Assembly (NCBI GenBank): GCA_046302815.1
Contig: JBKCHO010000015.1
Span: 1 to 24,743, forward strand
Length of the DNA: 24,743 bases
Direction: 5' to 3'
Source: JALRAP01 sp046302815
GTDB lineage: Bacteria > Bacteroidota > Bacteroidia > AKYH767-A > OLB10
In this document: one piece after another, positions 8,171 through 16,261 of the stretch
Position numbering within the stretch: the stretch's first letter is position 1
Layout of the letters: each line of letters begins with the position of its first letter
The notes under the pieces: generated by a model
What the model was told of the DNA's origin: nothing
The model's input: only the letters and a program-made list of their open reading frames with translations
The model's database searches: none
Made by a program: the position numbers and the translations under genes

Positions 8171-10072
8171 ATGTGCGGCATTAACGGGATTATCTCTTTT
8201 AGTGGAATTGGACGAGATACATTATCCAAGGTGAGCACCATGAATGCGAGCCTTAGATACCGTGGACCAGATTTCGATGGAGTTTTTAAAGATGATGATT
8301 TGGCATTAGGTCATCGTCGACTTTCAATTATAGATACCAGTAATGCCGGTAATCAGCCTATGACCGATACAACTGGAAGGTATGTGATTGTATTCAACGG
8401 TGAGTTTTTCAATTATAAGCAGCATCGGGATCATCTTTTGAGAAATGGTCATGAGTTCAAAACCGCTTCTGATACAGAAGTTCTAATGAAACTCTACAGC
8501 TTGGAAGGTCCTTCTTTTTTGCGTCATGTCAATGGGTTCTTCGCATTGGCGATTTATGATCAGATTGAGAAGTCCCTTTTCATTGCCAGAGACCGTTTCG
8601 GTATAAAACCCTTACTCATTTATGAAGATGAGGAGCGACTTGTATTTTCCAGTGAAATGAAAGGTTTGATGCAAGCTGGGATAAAAAAGGATCTGGATAT
8701 AACTTCTTTACTGAACTTTCTTCATTTGAATTACATTCCAGGTAACTGGACTATTTTCAATGGTGTAAAAAGAATGGAGCCTGGTACTTGGATGATTAGA
8801 AAACCTGGTGATCGCGATTTTATTCAGCAGGGCAAATATTATGAGATGCCAGATCCTGCTCCACCCTATTTCAACGGTTCATTCGAAGCAGCCAAGGATA
8901 ATTTGAAAACCTTGCTTCGGGAGTCTGTTGAACTCAGAATGATCTCTGATGTGCCACTTGGTGCTTTTTTGAGTGGAGGAATCGATTCTTCCGTCATTGT
9001 GGCTTTGGCATCAGGATACACCTCCAAACTGAATACTTTCTCCATCGGATTCAAGGATGAGCCTCACTATGATGAAACCGCATATGCCCGTATGGTGGCA
9101 GACAAGTATAAAACAGAACATACCGAATTCAGTCTAACAACCACTGACTTGTTTGAGGAATTGTATCGGGTATTGGATTACTTGGATGAACCATTTGCCG
9201 ATTCATCTGCATTAGCAGTACAGATTTTATGTCATCGCACTTCAAAACATGTAAAGGTTGCCCTTTCGGGGGATGGTGCCGATGAGCTTTTTGGAGGATA
9301 CAATAAACACCGCGCTGAGTTATGGTTTAAATCGAGACCCTATTTGACCTCAGATTTAAGAAAGACCTCTCCCGCTCACAGTGTCTTCAACGGTATTAGA
9401 TCCTCTTCAATAGGAAACTTGATTCGGAAAATTCATCGATTTGCCGAGGGGGCATCCATGGATTCGGTGAATAGGTATTGGCGTTGGTGTGGACATATTT
9501 CTGAAAGGGAAGCATTTGGAATGTTGGTAGACAAGAGCCATAACCGTGATTTTGAATACCGAAAATCCAATTTGCTTCAATATTTGGGCGATGGATCTAA
9601 AATGGAACAGATTTTTCGATCCGACATGTCTTTGGTGCTGCCCGGTGATATGCTGGTTAAGGTTGATATGATGTCTATGGCTAATTCTTTGGAGGTTCGA
9701 GTGCCCTTTTTAGATTACAGGGTTGTCGATTTTGCTTTGAAACTGCCTGCATCTTATCGTATTAGTGCTTCCCAAGGGAAATTGGTATTGAGGGAGGCTT
9801 TCCGGGAAATGCTTCCTGCGGAACTCTTCAATCGTCCAAAGCATGGGTTTGAGGTTCCATTATTGAAATGGTTCAGGACCGAACTGAGAGGACTGATAGA
9901 AAACGATTTGCTCTCAGATGAGTTTGTGATAAGCCAGGGAATATTTGAGCCCGATCGTATTTCTGAGTTGCGCCAAAGGCTATTCTCTGCAAACCCAGGA
10001 GATATTGAAGCTAGAATATGGGGTTTGATCGTATTTCAATACTGGTGGAAAAATAACATGATAAATGATTAA
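8171..10072 (+). CDS. asnB: Glutamine-hydrolysing asparagine synthase-family amidotransferase
   Basis: This protein has 633 residues, the length of the long AsnB subfamily. Removing Met1 exposes the glutaminase nucleophile Cys2 in MCGINGI, which fixes the start. The N-terminal Ntn domain (about 1-210) carries RLSIID, FNGEFFN, SDTEVL and the RDRFGIKPL stretch. The synthetase domain has the ATP pyrophosphatase PP-loop SGGIDSS (268-274) and SGDGADELFGGY (from Ser366). The family transfers ammonia from glutamine to an AMP-activated carboxylate, normally aspartate. Members inside polysaccharide loci are often thought to amidate uronic acids instead. This one is the first gene of the EPS run, only 3 nt from a glycosyltransferase, so both roles are possible and the sequence alone does not decide. 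The cysteine and both ATP motifs are intact. Confidence 0.9.
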   Translation: MCGINGIISFSGIGRDTLSKVSTMNASLRYRGPDFDGVFKDDDLALGHRRLSIIDTSNAGNQPMTDTTGRYVIVFNGEFFNYKQHRDHLLRNGHEFKTASDTEVLMKLYSLEGPSFLRHVNGFFALAIYDQIEKSLFIARDRFGIKPLLIYEDEERLVFSSEMKGLMQAGIKKDLDITSLLNFLHLNYIPGNWTIFNGVKRMEPGTWMIRKPGDRDFIQQGKYYEMPDPAPPYFNGSFEAAKDNLKTLLRESVELRMISDVPLGAFLSGGIDSSVIVALASGYTSKLNTFSIGFKDEPHYDETAYARMVADKYKTEHTEFSLTTTDLFEELYRVLDYLDEPFADSSALAVQILCHRTSKHVKVALSGDGADELFGGYNKHRAELWFKSRPYLTSDLRKTSPAHSVFNGIRSSSIGNLIRKIHRFAEGASMDSVNRYWRWCGHISEREAFGMLVDKSHNRDFEYRKSNLLQYLGDGSKMEQIFRSDMSLVLPGDMLVKVDMMSMANSLEVRVPFLDYRVVDFALKLPASYRISASQGKLVLREAFREMLPAELFNRPKHGFEVPLLKWFRTELRGLIENDLLSDEFVISQGIFEPDRISELRQRLFSANPGDIEARIWGLIVFQYWWKNNMIND

Positions 10073-10075
10073 TTC

Positions 10076-11269
10076 ATGCCAAGGGTACTACGCATCATCA
10101 ATAGGTTGAATTTGGGTGGCCCCACCTACAATGCTGCATACTTGACCAGATATCTTGCACCCGAATTCGAGACTTTGTTGGTAGCAGGAATGAAAGACGA
10201 TACCGAGGAAAGTTCTGAATACATCGTTGAGGGCATGGGTATAAAACCGGTATTTATCACGGATATGCGTCGAGAAATTAGACCCTCCTCAGATTTGAAG
10301 GCTTACAAACAAATTAAAAAGATCATTCGGGATTTTAAACCCGATATCGTACATACTCATGCTGCAAAAGCTGGTACATTGGGTAGACTAGCTGCCTATA
10401 ACTGCGATGTTCCCGTGATTGTACATACCTTTCACGGCCATGTATTTCATTCCTACTTCAATCCTTTGAAGACAGCTTTGTTCAAAGGCATAGAACGAGG
10501 ACTAAGTTCTATCAGCACGGGCATCATCGCGATAAGCGAACTTCAAAAACAAGAACTCTGTCAACAACACAAGGTTTGTCCGGAATCCAAGGTGAAAGTT
10601 ATACCTCTTGGATTCGATTTGGATAGATTCCATGCTACCGATCCAGCCATTCGAGATAGTTTTCGAAACCAATTTGGAATCGAGAATGATGACATTGCCA
10701 TTGGAATCATAGGTCGAATTGTGCATGTTAAAAACCATCCCATGTTCATCAGGGCATTTAAGCAGGTCCTCTCCAAACATAGAGGGAAAGTGAAAGCCGT
10801 CATCATTGGCGATGGTGAAGACAGACAGAAAATCGAACAACTATGCCAGGATAACACATTAAGATATTCTACACCTGAGAGGCCATTGAAGGAATTTGAT
10901 GTGGTTTTCACATCATGGATTCATAATATTGAGTCGGCTTTGGCTGGATGCGATATCATCGCCATGACGAGCTACAATGAGGGCACCCCGGTAAGTTTGA
11001 TTGAGGCCCAAGCTGCAAGCAAGCCTATTGTAACAACCACTGTTGGTGGTATTGCCAATGTGGTACTGCCCAATCAAACCGCTTTACTATCAGATTCAAA
11101 TGATGATGATGCCATGGCAGCCAATTTGATTCGATTAGTCGAATCTAAAGAAACCAGAGACCTATTTTCGAAAAACGGCTGGCCATTCGTTAAAGAAAGG
11201 TTTCATTATCAGCGACTTGTAGATGATATGAGATCCTACTATCGATTTTTATTGGATGCCGTTAAATAG
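10076..11269 (+). CDS. GT4-family (GT-B fold) glycosyltransferase
   Basis: This 397-residue protein has the two Rossmann halves of a GT-B enzyme. The N-terminal acceptor half has a glycine-rich loop (NLGGPTYN) and the VHTHAAKAG strand common in GT4. The C-terminal donor half has GIIGRIVHVKNH, VIIGDG and the retaining-GT4 EX7E motif (Glu302 in NEGTPVSLIE to Glu310). It should transfer a sugar from a nucleotide donor to the growing lipid-linked repeat unit at the cytoplasmic face of the inner membrane. It starts 3 nt after the asnB stop, so it is almost certainly co-transcribed. The donor and acceptor sugars cannot be read from the sequence. No membrane segment is evident. Confidence 0.88.
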   Translation: MPRVLRIINRLNLGGPTYNAAYLTRYLAPEFETLLVAGMKDDTEESSEYIVEGMGIKPVFITDMRREIRPSSDLKAYKQIKKIIRDFKPDIVHTHAAKAGTLGRLAAYNCDVPVIVHTFHGHVFHSYFNPLKTALFKGIERGLSSISTGIIAISELQKQELCQQHKVCPESKVKVIPLGFDLDRFHATDPAIRDSFRNQFGIENDDIAIGIIGRIVHVKNHPMFIRAFKQVLSKHRGKVKAVIIGDGEDRQKIEQLCQDNTLRYSTPERPLKEFDVVFTSWIHNIESALAGCDIIAMTSYNEGTPVSLIEAQAASKPIVTTTVGGIANVVLPNQTALLSDSNDDDAMAANLIRLVESKETRDLFSKNGWPFVKERFHYQRLVDDMRSYYRFLLDAVK

Positions 11270-11299
11270 TCTGATAATCAGCTCAGAGTTATTATTTAT

Positions 11300-11307
11300 T
11301 AACTTTG
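11300..11307 (+). promoter_or_regulatory. Candidate internal -7 box before the export lipoprotein gene
   Basis: TAACTTTG fits TAnnTTTG perfectly in the 59-nt gap before the lipoprotein ATG at 11329. A transcript from here would start around 11314 and have a leader of roughly 15 nt. It would allow the export genes to be expressed separately from asnB and the glycosyltransferase. I see no good -33 element, so support is limited. Confidence 0.3.
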
Positions 11308-11328
11308 ATTCTGAAACTGTTCGTAATT

Positions 11329-12093
11329 ATGTTTAACTGGTTGTTTTTCATATTGTTGCTGCTTTTAAGCTCCTGCAACTATTATTCAAGTGTCATGTTC
11401 AGGACCGCAAAGGATTATCCATATGCCAAGGATACCACAATGCTCCATTCGGTTTATCGGATTGCAAACAATGATAAGGTCAATATAAAGGTTTACACCA
11501 ATAATGGATCCCGAATGATGGATGTGTTTGCGGGTGTTGCCAACGAAAGTGTCTCACAAACGATAAACCCAACTGCCGGTAGTTTGTCAGATGATCTCAA
11601 GGTAGATGAGGAGGGTAATGTGAGGCTACCCATGATTGGAAAAGTTGGTCTTTCTGGATTGACAATAGCAGAGGCTGAGAAGATTGTGGAAGATAAATAC
11701 GCCAAAATTTATGTAAACCCATTCGTCATTATCAATGTTACCAACAGGCGGATAATGGTATTCAATGGTTCTGGTGGTAGTGGAGAGGTGGTAAACCTTG
11801 CCAATGAAAACACTACGGTAGTTGAAGCACTGGCTATGGCGCGAGGGATTTCAAACACAGGTAAGGCCAAATCGGTAAGACTAATACGCAAAAGCGGAGA
11901 CCAATACAAAATATATGACCTTGATCTTTCAATGGCTGAAGGGCTATCTTCTGCTCACATGCCTGTCATGGCCAATGACATTATCTATGTGGATCAAGTA
12001 CGAGGTTTCCATCGCAACATAACAACTGAATTGACCACGCTTGTCAGTCTATTGACCAGCATCTTGTTCATATACGAAATTCTGAGAAACTGA
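11329..12093 (+). CDS. Polysaccharide export lipoprotein (Wza/SLBB family)
   Basis: I choose the ATG at 11329, giving 254 residues. An in-frame TTG at 11305 would add eight residues, but it lies on a possible -7 box and weakens the signal peptide. From 11329 the protein begins with a short hydrophobic lipoprotein signal ending in LLSSC, with Cys16 as the lipid-modified residue. A polysaccharide-export domain follows (YRIANNDKVNIKVYTNN, then EGNVRLPMIGKVGLSG with the TIAEAEKIVE helix), and then an SLBB-like segment (residues about 135-215). A C-terminal hydrophobic stretch (TTLVSLLTSILFIYEIL) probably crosses the outer membrane. This matches outer-membrane export channels that work with a Wzc-type partner. 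The partner gene starts 20 nt downstream. It is shorter than enteric Wza (about 380), as is usual in Bacteroidota. Confidence 0.87.
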   Translation: MFNWLFFILLLLLSSCNYYSSVMFRTAKDYPYAKDTTMLHSVYRIANNDKVNIKVYTNNGSRMMDVFAGVANESVSQTINPTAGSLSDDLKVDEEGNVRLPMIGKVGLSGLTIAEAEKIVEDKYAKIYVNPFVIINVTNRRIMVFNGSGGSGEVVNLANENTTVVEALAMARGISNTGKAKSVRLIRKSGDQYKIYDLDLSMAEGLSSAHMPVMANDIIYVDQVRGFHRNITTELTTLVSLLTSILFIYEILRN

Positions 12094-12113
12094 AGCACAC
12101 GCTTTCATAGGCA

Positions 12114-14540
12114 ATGGGTAGGAAGAAGATTGGAGCATTTAACGAAGACTTTGATTTCAGGCTATTTTCTGTAATAGCTAGAAAAAATGCCATTTGGCTC
12201 GCACTATTTATTCTTATTTCAGTCTCGATAAGTTATCTGTATATCAGGTATACCGCTCCACTTTTTGAGGCCTACACTGTTTTGAAAATATCAGAGGAGA
12301 ATCAGGCTGTTGATGTTTTGGGACAACGGAATTACAATCCCATGGATAACACCAACAAACTTGCCGGTGATATCGAATTAATCAGGTCACAGGTCCTTGC
12401 CAAAAGGGTTGTAGAAGTCATGGACATTGATGTTAGCTACTACGCTAAAGGAACCGTATTGGACTTTGAACTGTATACGGGTGCTCCATTTCAAGTGGAT
12501 GTGGTAATCAAGGATTCATCGTTTTTGAATCAACCTGTATTTATTGATTTTACATCCAAACAGAAATTCAATATCTCCTATTCGTATGCTGGAGTTAAAA
12601 GCTCTAAAACTGGTTTGGATATAGGAAGAACAATCAAATTACCTTTCGCGGACATTATAGTTACTACCAATGGTTTGCTTACAATTTCTGAAAACGAGGA
12701 AGATGTTGACAATAAAGGATACTACTTTACAATGAATAGTGCTGAGTTATTGGCAAATAGAATTATTAAATCTTTGAGCGTTATTCCACTGAATATAGAT
12801 GCTAATACTATTCTTTTAAAGGTAACTGATAAAAACCCTGTTAAAGCTACCGACATAGCAAACAATCTCGCTGAAGAATTCAATAAGTACGATGTAGAGA
12901 AAAGCAGTGAAGCGGCTAACAGCGTGTTGAACTTCCTCGACAACACCTTGCAATCAGTAGACAACGAATTGATGTCTTCTGAGGACAAATTAGAGGCATT
13001 TAAGAAAAACAATAAAATTACTGACCCTACACAATCACTACTGAATGTAACTACAAAGCTATCGGAGCTCGAGGATGAATATGCCACTGTTAATTTCGAA
13101 TTGAATATAGCTCGCAAGCTCAGATACGAAGTCGAGTCTCTAAAAGATGTGAATGAATATCTTTTCCAACTTTCAGGTTTGGACCAGAATGCACAGCTTT
13201 CACTTGAAACGCAAAAACTGAATGAGCTTTTACAACAACGCGAAGGGCTTAGTACGCAGGTTACAGAAAAATCAGATGCTTATCGTAATTTGAATCAAAA
13301 AATTATACAGCAAAAGGATTTAATTCTAAATATAGTTGACAACCATGAAACCAAGTTGAGGCAGAAAAAGGAACATGTGGAGTCATTGATTGGTATGCAA
13401 GACTCCAAATTTTCCGGATTGCCTGAGAAACAAGCTGAGTATGGAAGGTTGATACGATTGTATAATATCAACGAGAAATTTTATAGTCTGCTATTGGAGA
13501 AAAAGGCGGAGTTCTCGATAACAAGGGCAGGATTTGTACCCAAAAATGTAATTTTAGAAAAAGCGGTCATCCCACCCTCCCCTGTTTCGCCTAAGAAATT
13601 ACTTGTTTTTAGTGTTAGCCTTATTATCGGTTTCCTAGCAGGTTTCATTCTTATGATTGTCAAATACCTGCTCCACGATGAGATTGGCACCTTCGATGAT
13701 GTCATTCCATATACAGACGCTGCATTGTTAGGTATCGTGCCAAAATACAAAAGAGAGATTCCGATTTCTCAATTGTTGGTTGACAAGAATCCGAAATCGG
13801 TCATATCAGAGTCCTTTAGATCTATCAGGACAAACCTTCAGTTCATTTCCATGGATCCTAACGCCAAATTACTGGCCGTTACATCTACCATTTCTGGCGA
13901 AGGAAAGACTTTCAATGCCATCAACCTTGGTGGGGTAATAGCCTTTTCAGGAAAGAAGGTTCTGATTATCGACTTGGATATGCGTAAACCCAAGATTCAC
14001 CTTGGTTTTAATGTGGAAAACAATGTTGGCATCAGCACTATCCTTATTGGAAAAACAAATTACAAGGATTGTATTAATCACTCTACACTTGAAAATTTGG
14101 ACTTCATCACTGCTGGTCCCATACCTCCCAATCCGTCAGAGCTGATTATAAGTAAACAAATGGATGAGTTATTGGAGACATTGAAATCGGAATACGATTT
14201 GGTAATTTGCGATACTCCACCAGTTGGTATTGTAAGTGACGGAATCCCAATTATTCAAAAGGCGGATTATCCTTTATACATTTTGAGAGCTAACTATTCA
14301 AGAAAATTGTTTCTAAACAATGTGAACAAGCTGATTGATGAAAATAAAATCAATAAGTTATCTCTCGTTCTAAATAGTGTTGATTTATCCCGTGTGAGGT
14401 ATGGATATGGCTACAACTACAGTTATGGTTACGGCTACGGTTATGGCTATGGCTATGGTTATGGCTACTATGAAGAGGATCGCAAAGAACCAGGACCATT
14501 GAAAAAGATAAAAGGGTTCTTTACAGGCAAAATTGATTGA
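12114..14540 (+). CDS. Wzc-type polysaccharide co-polymerase and BY-family tyrosine kinase
   Basis: This protein has 808 residues. A cytoplasmic N-terminus leads into TM1 (about 27-47) and a Wzz chain-length domain. Long periplasmic coiled-coil stretches follow, then the GNVR-like segment (PEKQAEYGRL), TM2 (about 498-520) and a cytoplasmic kinase domain. The kinase has Walker A SGEGKT (Lys598), Walker A' LIIDLDMRK (Asp620, Asp622) and Walker B VICDTPP (Asp700). The C-terminus carries 13 tyrosines between 763 and 786, mostly in Tyr-Gly repeats, the expected autophosphorylation cluster. Such proteins set chain length and control export with a Wza partner, encoded just upstream. Cycles of tail phosphorylation and dephosphorylation regulate the assembly. 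No Wzb-type phosphatase gene is in the window. Kinase and co-polymerase are fused, as in proteobacteria, rather than split as in many Firmicutes. Confidence 0.93.
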   Translation: MGRKKIGAFNEDFDFRLFSVIARKNAIWLALFILISVSISYLYIRYTAPLFEAYTVLKISEENQAVDVLGQRNYNPMDNTNKLAGDIELIRSQVLAKRVVEVMDIDVSYYAKGTVLDFELYTGAPFQVDVVIKDSSFLNQPVFIDFTSKQKFNISYSYAGVKSSKTGLDIGRTIKLPFADIIVTTNGLLTISENEEDVDNKGYYFTMNSAELLANRIIKSLSVIPLNIDANTILLKVTDKNPVKATDIANNLAEEFNKYDVEKSSEAANSVLNFLDNTLQSVDNELMSSEDKLEAFKKNNKITDPTQSLLNVTTKLSELEDEYATVNFELNIARKLRYEVESLKDVNEYLFQLSGLDQNAQLSLETQKLNELLQQREGLSTQVTEKSDAYRNLNQKIIQQKDLILNIVDNHETKLRQKKEHVESLIGMQDSKFSGLPEKQAEYGRLIRLYNINEKFYSLLLEKKAEFSITRAGFVPKNVILEKAVIPPSPVSPKKLLVFSVSLIIGFLAGFILMIVKYLLHDEIGTFDDVIPYTDAALLGIVPKYKREIPISQLLVDKNPKSVISESFRSIRTNLQFISMDPNAKLLAVTSTISGEGKTFNAINLGGVIAFSGKKVLIIDLDMRKPKIHLGFNVENNVGISTILIGKTNYKDCINHSTLENLDFITAGPIPPNPSELIISKQMDELLETLKSEYDLVICDTPPVGIVSDGIPIIQKADYPLYILRANYSRKLFLNNVNKLIDENKINKLSLVLNSVDLSRVRYGYGYNYSYGYGYGYGYGYGYGYYEEDRKEPGPLKKIKGFFTGKID
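14400..14473 (+). repeat. Hexanucleotide Tyr-Gly repeat tract in the kinase 3' end
   Basis: From 14400 the coding strand alternates TAT/TAC with GGT/GGC, interrupted only once by an Asn and once by a Ser codon. It ends in seven consecutive Gly-Tyr units plus one extra Tyr. The near-identical six-base units could gain or lose copies by slippage or unequal recombination. Every change of one unit stays in frame and alters only the number of phosphorylatable tyrosines. Confidence 0.9.
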
Positions 14541-14545
14541 ATAAG

Positions 14546-15100
14546 ATGAATATTGAAAAATTTGAAATAGAAGGTCCTCTTTTAATTACTCCGAAAGTCT
14601 TTACTGACTCTCGTGGTGATTTTTTTGAATCCTTTTCTGAAAAAGATTTTTTGAGTTTAGGTATATCATCTGTTTTTGTCCAAGACAACCAATCTAGATC
14701 ACAGAAGAATGTATTGCGAGGACTTCATTTTCAAAAAGAGCCCTATGCCCAAGGCAAATTAGTACGGGTATCAAAGGGGTCTGTTTTGGATGTCATTGTG
14801 GATTTGAGAATGAACTCTCCTACTATCGGCAAACATTTGAAGGTGAAATTGGATGATGTAGATTTTAAAATGCTCTGGATTCCAGCAGGTTTTGCGCATG
14901 GCTTCCTGTCCTTGGAAGATGAAACAGTTTTCAATTATAAGTGTACTAATTATTACGACAAACCTTCTGAATCAGGAGTAATTTGGAATGATATAACATT
15001 GGGTATAGAATGGGGTATCACAAATCCAATTGTATCCGAAAAGGACTTACTATTGCCTTCTTATGAGGAAGTATTACATGAGTTGAAAGTTTTATCCTAA
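14546..15100 (+). CDS. rfbC: dTDP-4-dehydrorhamnose 3,5-epimerase
   Basis: From the ATG at 14546 the protein has 184 residues, the family's normal length. An in-frame TTG at 14537 would overlap the kinase stop and add three residues; I consider it less likely. RmlC cupin signatures are all present: DSRGDFFESF, NVLRGLHFQ with the catalytic-base His61, GKLVRVSKGSVLDVIVDLR, PAGFAHGF, and the Tyr-rich YKCTNYYDKPSE followed by GVIWND. The enzyme epimerises C3 and C5 of dTDP-4-keto-6-deoxy-D-glucose, giving the precursor of dTDP-L-rhamnose. It begins five nt after the kinase stop, inside the EPS run. The partner genes rmlA, rmlB and rmlD are not here, so they must be elsewhere if rhamnose is made. 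Confidence 0.92.
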   Translation: MNIEKFEIEGPLLITPKVFTDSRGDFFESFSEKDFLSLGISSVFVQDNQSRSQKNVLRGLHFQKEPYAQGKLVRVSKGSVLDVIVDLRMNSPTIGKHLKVKLDDVDFKMLWIPAGFAHGFLSLEDETVFNYKCTNYYDKPSESGVIWNDITLGIEWGITNPIVSEKDLLLPSYEEVLHELKVLS

Positions 15101-15125
15101 CAATCAGTCCCTGAAAAGGTAAAAG

Positions 15126-16229
15126 ATGAGCGAACTGCTGAACCGTCATTACCATTTGATTATATATGTGCTGTTTTTTTTCAGTACAATGATTTTTGCA
15201 TTTTTAATGAATAACCTTTTCTTAAGGTTCTTTAGGACTTTAGGAATTCGTAATTCGAACGATGGTACTGTAATTCGATGGGGAGCCATGTCTAAGCCAG
15301 CTGTTGGTGGCATTACTTTTTATATTACCTTCCTTTTGGCTGTCGCTTGCTACTCTATTTTTTTCAGTCCTAGCCAGGTTTTTTACAATACTAAATTTGT
15401 AGGTCTTCTGCTTTCCATGGCTTTGGGCTTTATCATTGGACTGGCTGACGACGCCTACGACACAAAACCGTTCCTCAAATTTTTTATTCAATTTGCCTGC
15501 GGTACGATCATGTATACTTCAGGAATTCGGATTGAAATATTCGATTTTTGGTTTTTGAACCTAGCCCTAACCGTATTTTGGGTAGTAGGTATCATGAATT
15601 CTGTTAATATGTTGGATAATATGGATGGCATTACCACTATCGTATCAATAGGTATAATTGTCTCGGTGGTGGTCATTATTCTGGCAAATCGTGATTTTGA
15701 GAATATGCATTTGATTATACTTATCGGGTTGATTGGTGCACTACTAAGCTTTCTTTATTTCAACTGGAACCCATCCCGAATGTATATGGGCGACACAGGT
15801 AGCCAATTCCTTGGTGCACTGCTATCAGCGATTGGTATACTTTATCTATGGAATGATCTTTATCATCAGGAACAAGGACTGGTTTCTCGTAAGCTGACTA
15901 TGGTTATCATGTGTTTCATTCTTCCCATTATCGATACTACTTGCGTTGTCGTTAACAGGTTGTCTAAGGGCAAATCGCCATTCATTGGTGGTAAAGACCA
16001 CACGACGCATAGTTTGGCCTATATGGGACTTTCCGACCGACAAGTAGCTATTGTCTTTTGTGGCTTGGCTCTTTTTTCGATTTTTCAGGTTTATTTGATT
16101 GAATTCCACCTCAGGGAGTGGGATCATGTTTACACTATCGCCTTTTCCATTTATTTCGTAATGCTTCTTTCCTATTTCTTCTATACGACCAGGAAATCAA
16201 TAGCCAAACAGGCTCTTGAGAAAAAATAG
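15126..16229 (+). CDS. WecA/TagO-family polyprenyl-phosphate sugar-1-phosphate transferase
   Basis: This is a 367-residue protein with about ten hydrophobic segments. The MraY/WecA superfamily motifs are intact: LADDAYD (Asp108, Asp109), NMLDNMDG (Asp164, Asp167), MGDTGS (Asp223) and the cytoplasmic GKDHTTH (Asp291, His292, His295). Such enzymes transfer a HexNAc-1-phosphate from a UDP-sugar to undecaprenyl phosphate at the inner membrane. This starts the lipid-linked repeat unit that the GT4 enzyme upstream would extend. The HTTH spacing is that of WecA-type enzymes rather than of MraY, which acts on UDP-MurNAc-pentapeptide. It could also serve O-antigen or another glycan. A weak purine-rich stretch (AAAAGGTAAAAG) precedes the ATG, with 25 nt to the previous gene. 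Confidence 0.9.
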   Translation: MSELLNRHYHLIIYVLFFFSTMIFAFLMNNLFLRFFRTLGIRNSNDGTVIRWGAMSKPAVGGITFYITFLLAVACYSIFFSPSQVFYNTKFVGLLLSMALGFIIGLADDAYDTKPFLKFFIQFACGTIMYTSGIRIEIFDFWFLNLALTVFWVVGIMNSVNMLDNMDGITTIVSIGIIVSVVVIILANRDFENMHLIILIGLIGALLSFLYFNWNPSRMYMGDTGSQFLGALLSAIGILYLWNDLYHQEQGLVSRKLTMVIMCFILPIIDTTCVVVNRLSKGKSPFIGGKDHTTHSLAYMGLSDRQVAIVFCGLALFSIFQVYLIEFHLREWDHVYTIAFSIYFVMLLSYFFYTTRKSIAKQALEKK

Positions 16230-16261
16230 TTCGTTGCAATTAGCACTTTTCGTTATACCTG

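Noticed and set aside
7990..8184. 64-residue open frame just before asnB, possible leader peptide
   Set aside because: It overlaps the asnB start in another frame and has no recognisable domain, signal or run of regulatory codons; it is probably chance.
8035..8241. 68-residue minus-strand frame overlapping the asnB start
   Set aside because: It is antisense to the certain asnB N-terminus and has no supporting features.
11305..11328. TTG as start of the export lipoprotein
   Set aside because: It would put eight extra residues before the lipoprotein signal and fall in a candidate -7 box; the ATG at 11329 is better.
12722..13117. 131-residue minus-strand frame inside the Wzc-type gene
   Set aside because: It is an antisense shadow of the coiled-coil region, with serine-rich low-complexity content and no domain.
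14400..14473. Possible CRISPR-like or minisatellite non-coding repeat
   Set aside because: The six-base periodicity is fully explained by Gly-Tyr codons in the kinase tail.
14537..14545. TTG as start of the RmlC epimerase
   Set aside because: It overlaps the kinase stop and adds only three residues; the ATG at 14546 gives the family's usual N-terminus.
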